Positions 63,900-64,000 of a stretch of 64,000 nt of DNA are shown piece after piece (the first letter of the stretch is position 1; the number at the start of each line of letters is the position of its first letter). Source of the stretch: Actinomadura meyerae (GTDB taxonomy: Bacteria > Actinomycetota > Actinomycetes > Streptosporangiales > Streptosporangiaceae). The stretch lies in the NCBI RefSeq assembly GCF_900188445.1, contig NZ_FZOR01000002.1, forward strand, positions 1 to 64,000, read 5' to 3'. The translations under genes and the position numbers were made by a program. Below the pieces are notes generated by a model that was not told the DNA's origin, made no database searches, and saw nothing but the letters and a program-made list of their open reading frames with translations.

Positions 63900-64000
63900 G
63901 TGTCAACGGATACCGCGCGGCAGGAGGAGTTCACCGGGTTCGTGGTCGACGTGCTCAACAAGGGCGCGCTGGCCCTTCTCGTGAGCGTCGGCCATCAGAC
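63900..64000 (+). CDS. class I methyltransferase with N-terminal winged helix (5' end only)
   Basis: The GTG at 63900 has AGGAGGGG right before it. The 33 visible residues end GALALLVSVGHQT, which matches the start of SAM-dependent methyltransferases that begin with a winged-helix dimer domain (typically A-L-A-L-M-S-I-G-H-R-T-G-L-F). The catalytic domain is outside the window. Confidence 0.6.
   Translation, partial: MSTDTARQEEFTGFVVDVLNKGALALLVSVGHQ

Overview
The window is 64 kb of very GC-rich, gene-dense chromosome. It carries GTG/TTG starts behind strong Shine-Dalgarno sites, a conservon (sensor kinase, roadblock, DUF742, Ras-like GTPase), an orphan DUF397 gene, a mycothiol-type DinB-fold protein and WXG100 genes. 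Together these point to a filamentous actinobacterium; Thermomonosporaceae/Actinomadura-like is my inference. The order accA3, lpdA, deoD, pmmB, add, deoA, cdd recalls, from memory, the accA3 to cdd stretch of mycobacterial chromosomes, so much of this is probably core actinobacterial backbone with insertions. I saw no tRNA, rRNA, CRISPR array or insertion sequence.

Layout. 0-2.7 kb: a WXG100 protein, a small helical protein and a 638-residue protein. 2.8-4.9 kb: a secreted protein, a membrane-anchored repeat protein and an SPFH protein. 5.1-6.9 kb: acyl-CoA carboxylase alpha chain. 7.0-9.1 kb: a TPM-like membrane protein and a second SPFH protein. 9.3-10.3 kb: a NarL-type histidine kinase whose probable partner regulator lies at 19.6-20.3 kb; the two promoters share a 23-nt motif. 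Between them (10.3-19.5 kb) sit a four-gene carboxylase / carboxyguanidine deiminase / allophanate hydrolase operon, a divergent TetR gene and a sodium:solute symporter. The same 20-bp palindrome precedes the operon and the symporter, so this reads as one TetR-controlled guanidine (or urea) nitrogen-assimilation unit.

20.5-30.6 kb: a CBS protein and an ArsB/NhaD-type transporter, a flavoprotein quinone reductase, a gamma-glutamylcyclotransferase-like protein, purine nucleoside phosphorylase, a sugar-phosphate mutase, a PH-domain membrane protein, adenosine deaminase, a cupin, and a sortase with a small surface protein. 30.8-32.1 kb: a methyltransferase divergent from an XRE-cupin regulator. 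32.3-36.2 kb: the conservon plus a GAF protein. 36.2-40.3 kb: an acyl-CoA dehydrogenase-like flavoprotein, a 0.93-kb non-coding gap and small genes. 40.4-47.5 kb: a nucleoside uptake and breakdown operon (BMP lipoprotein, double ABC ATPase, two permeases, cytidine deaminase, thymidine phosphorylase), which links functionally with the purine genes at 24-28 kb. 47.8-54.2 kb: M20 hydrolase, GCS2 ligase, D-Ala-D-Ala carboxypeptidase, YihY membrane protein and 2'-5' RNA ligase-like protein. 54.2-58.6 kb: trpS, a CorC-like CBS protein, galE-galK. 58.6-63.1 kb: an operon of an Hsp90-family chaperone and an 893-residue TPR protein. The right edge cuts a methyltransferase gene.

Main points for a second look: the paired TetR operators of the guanidine-type operon, the motif shared by the split two-component system, the Hsp90/TPR operon, and several perfect inverted repeats, including an 18-bp palindrome that contains the stop codons of two convergent genes.
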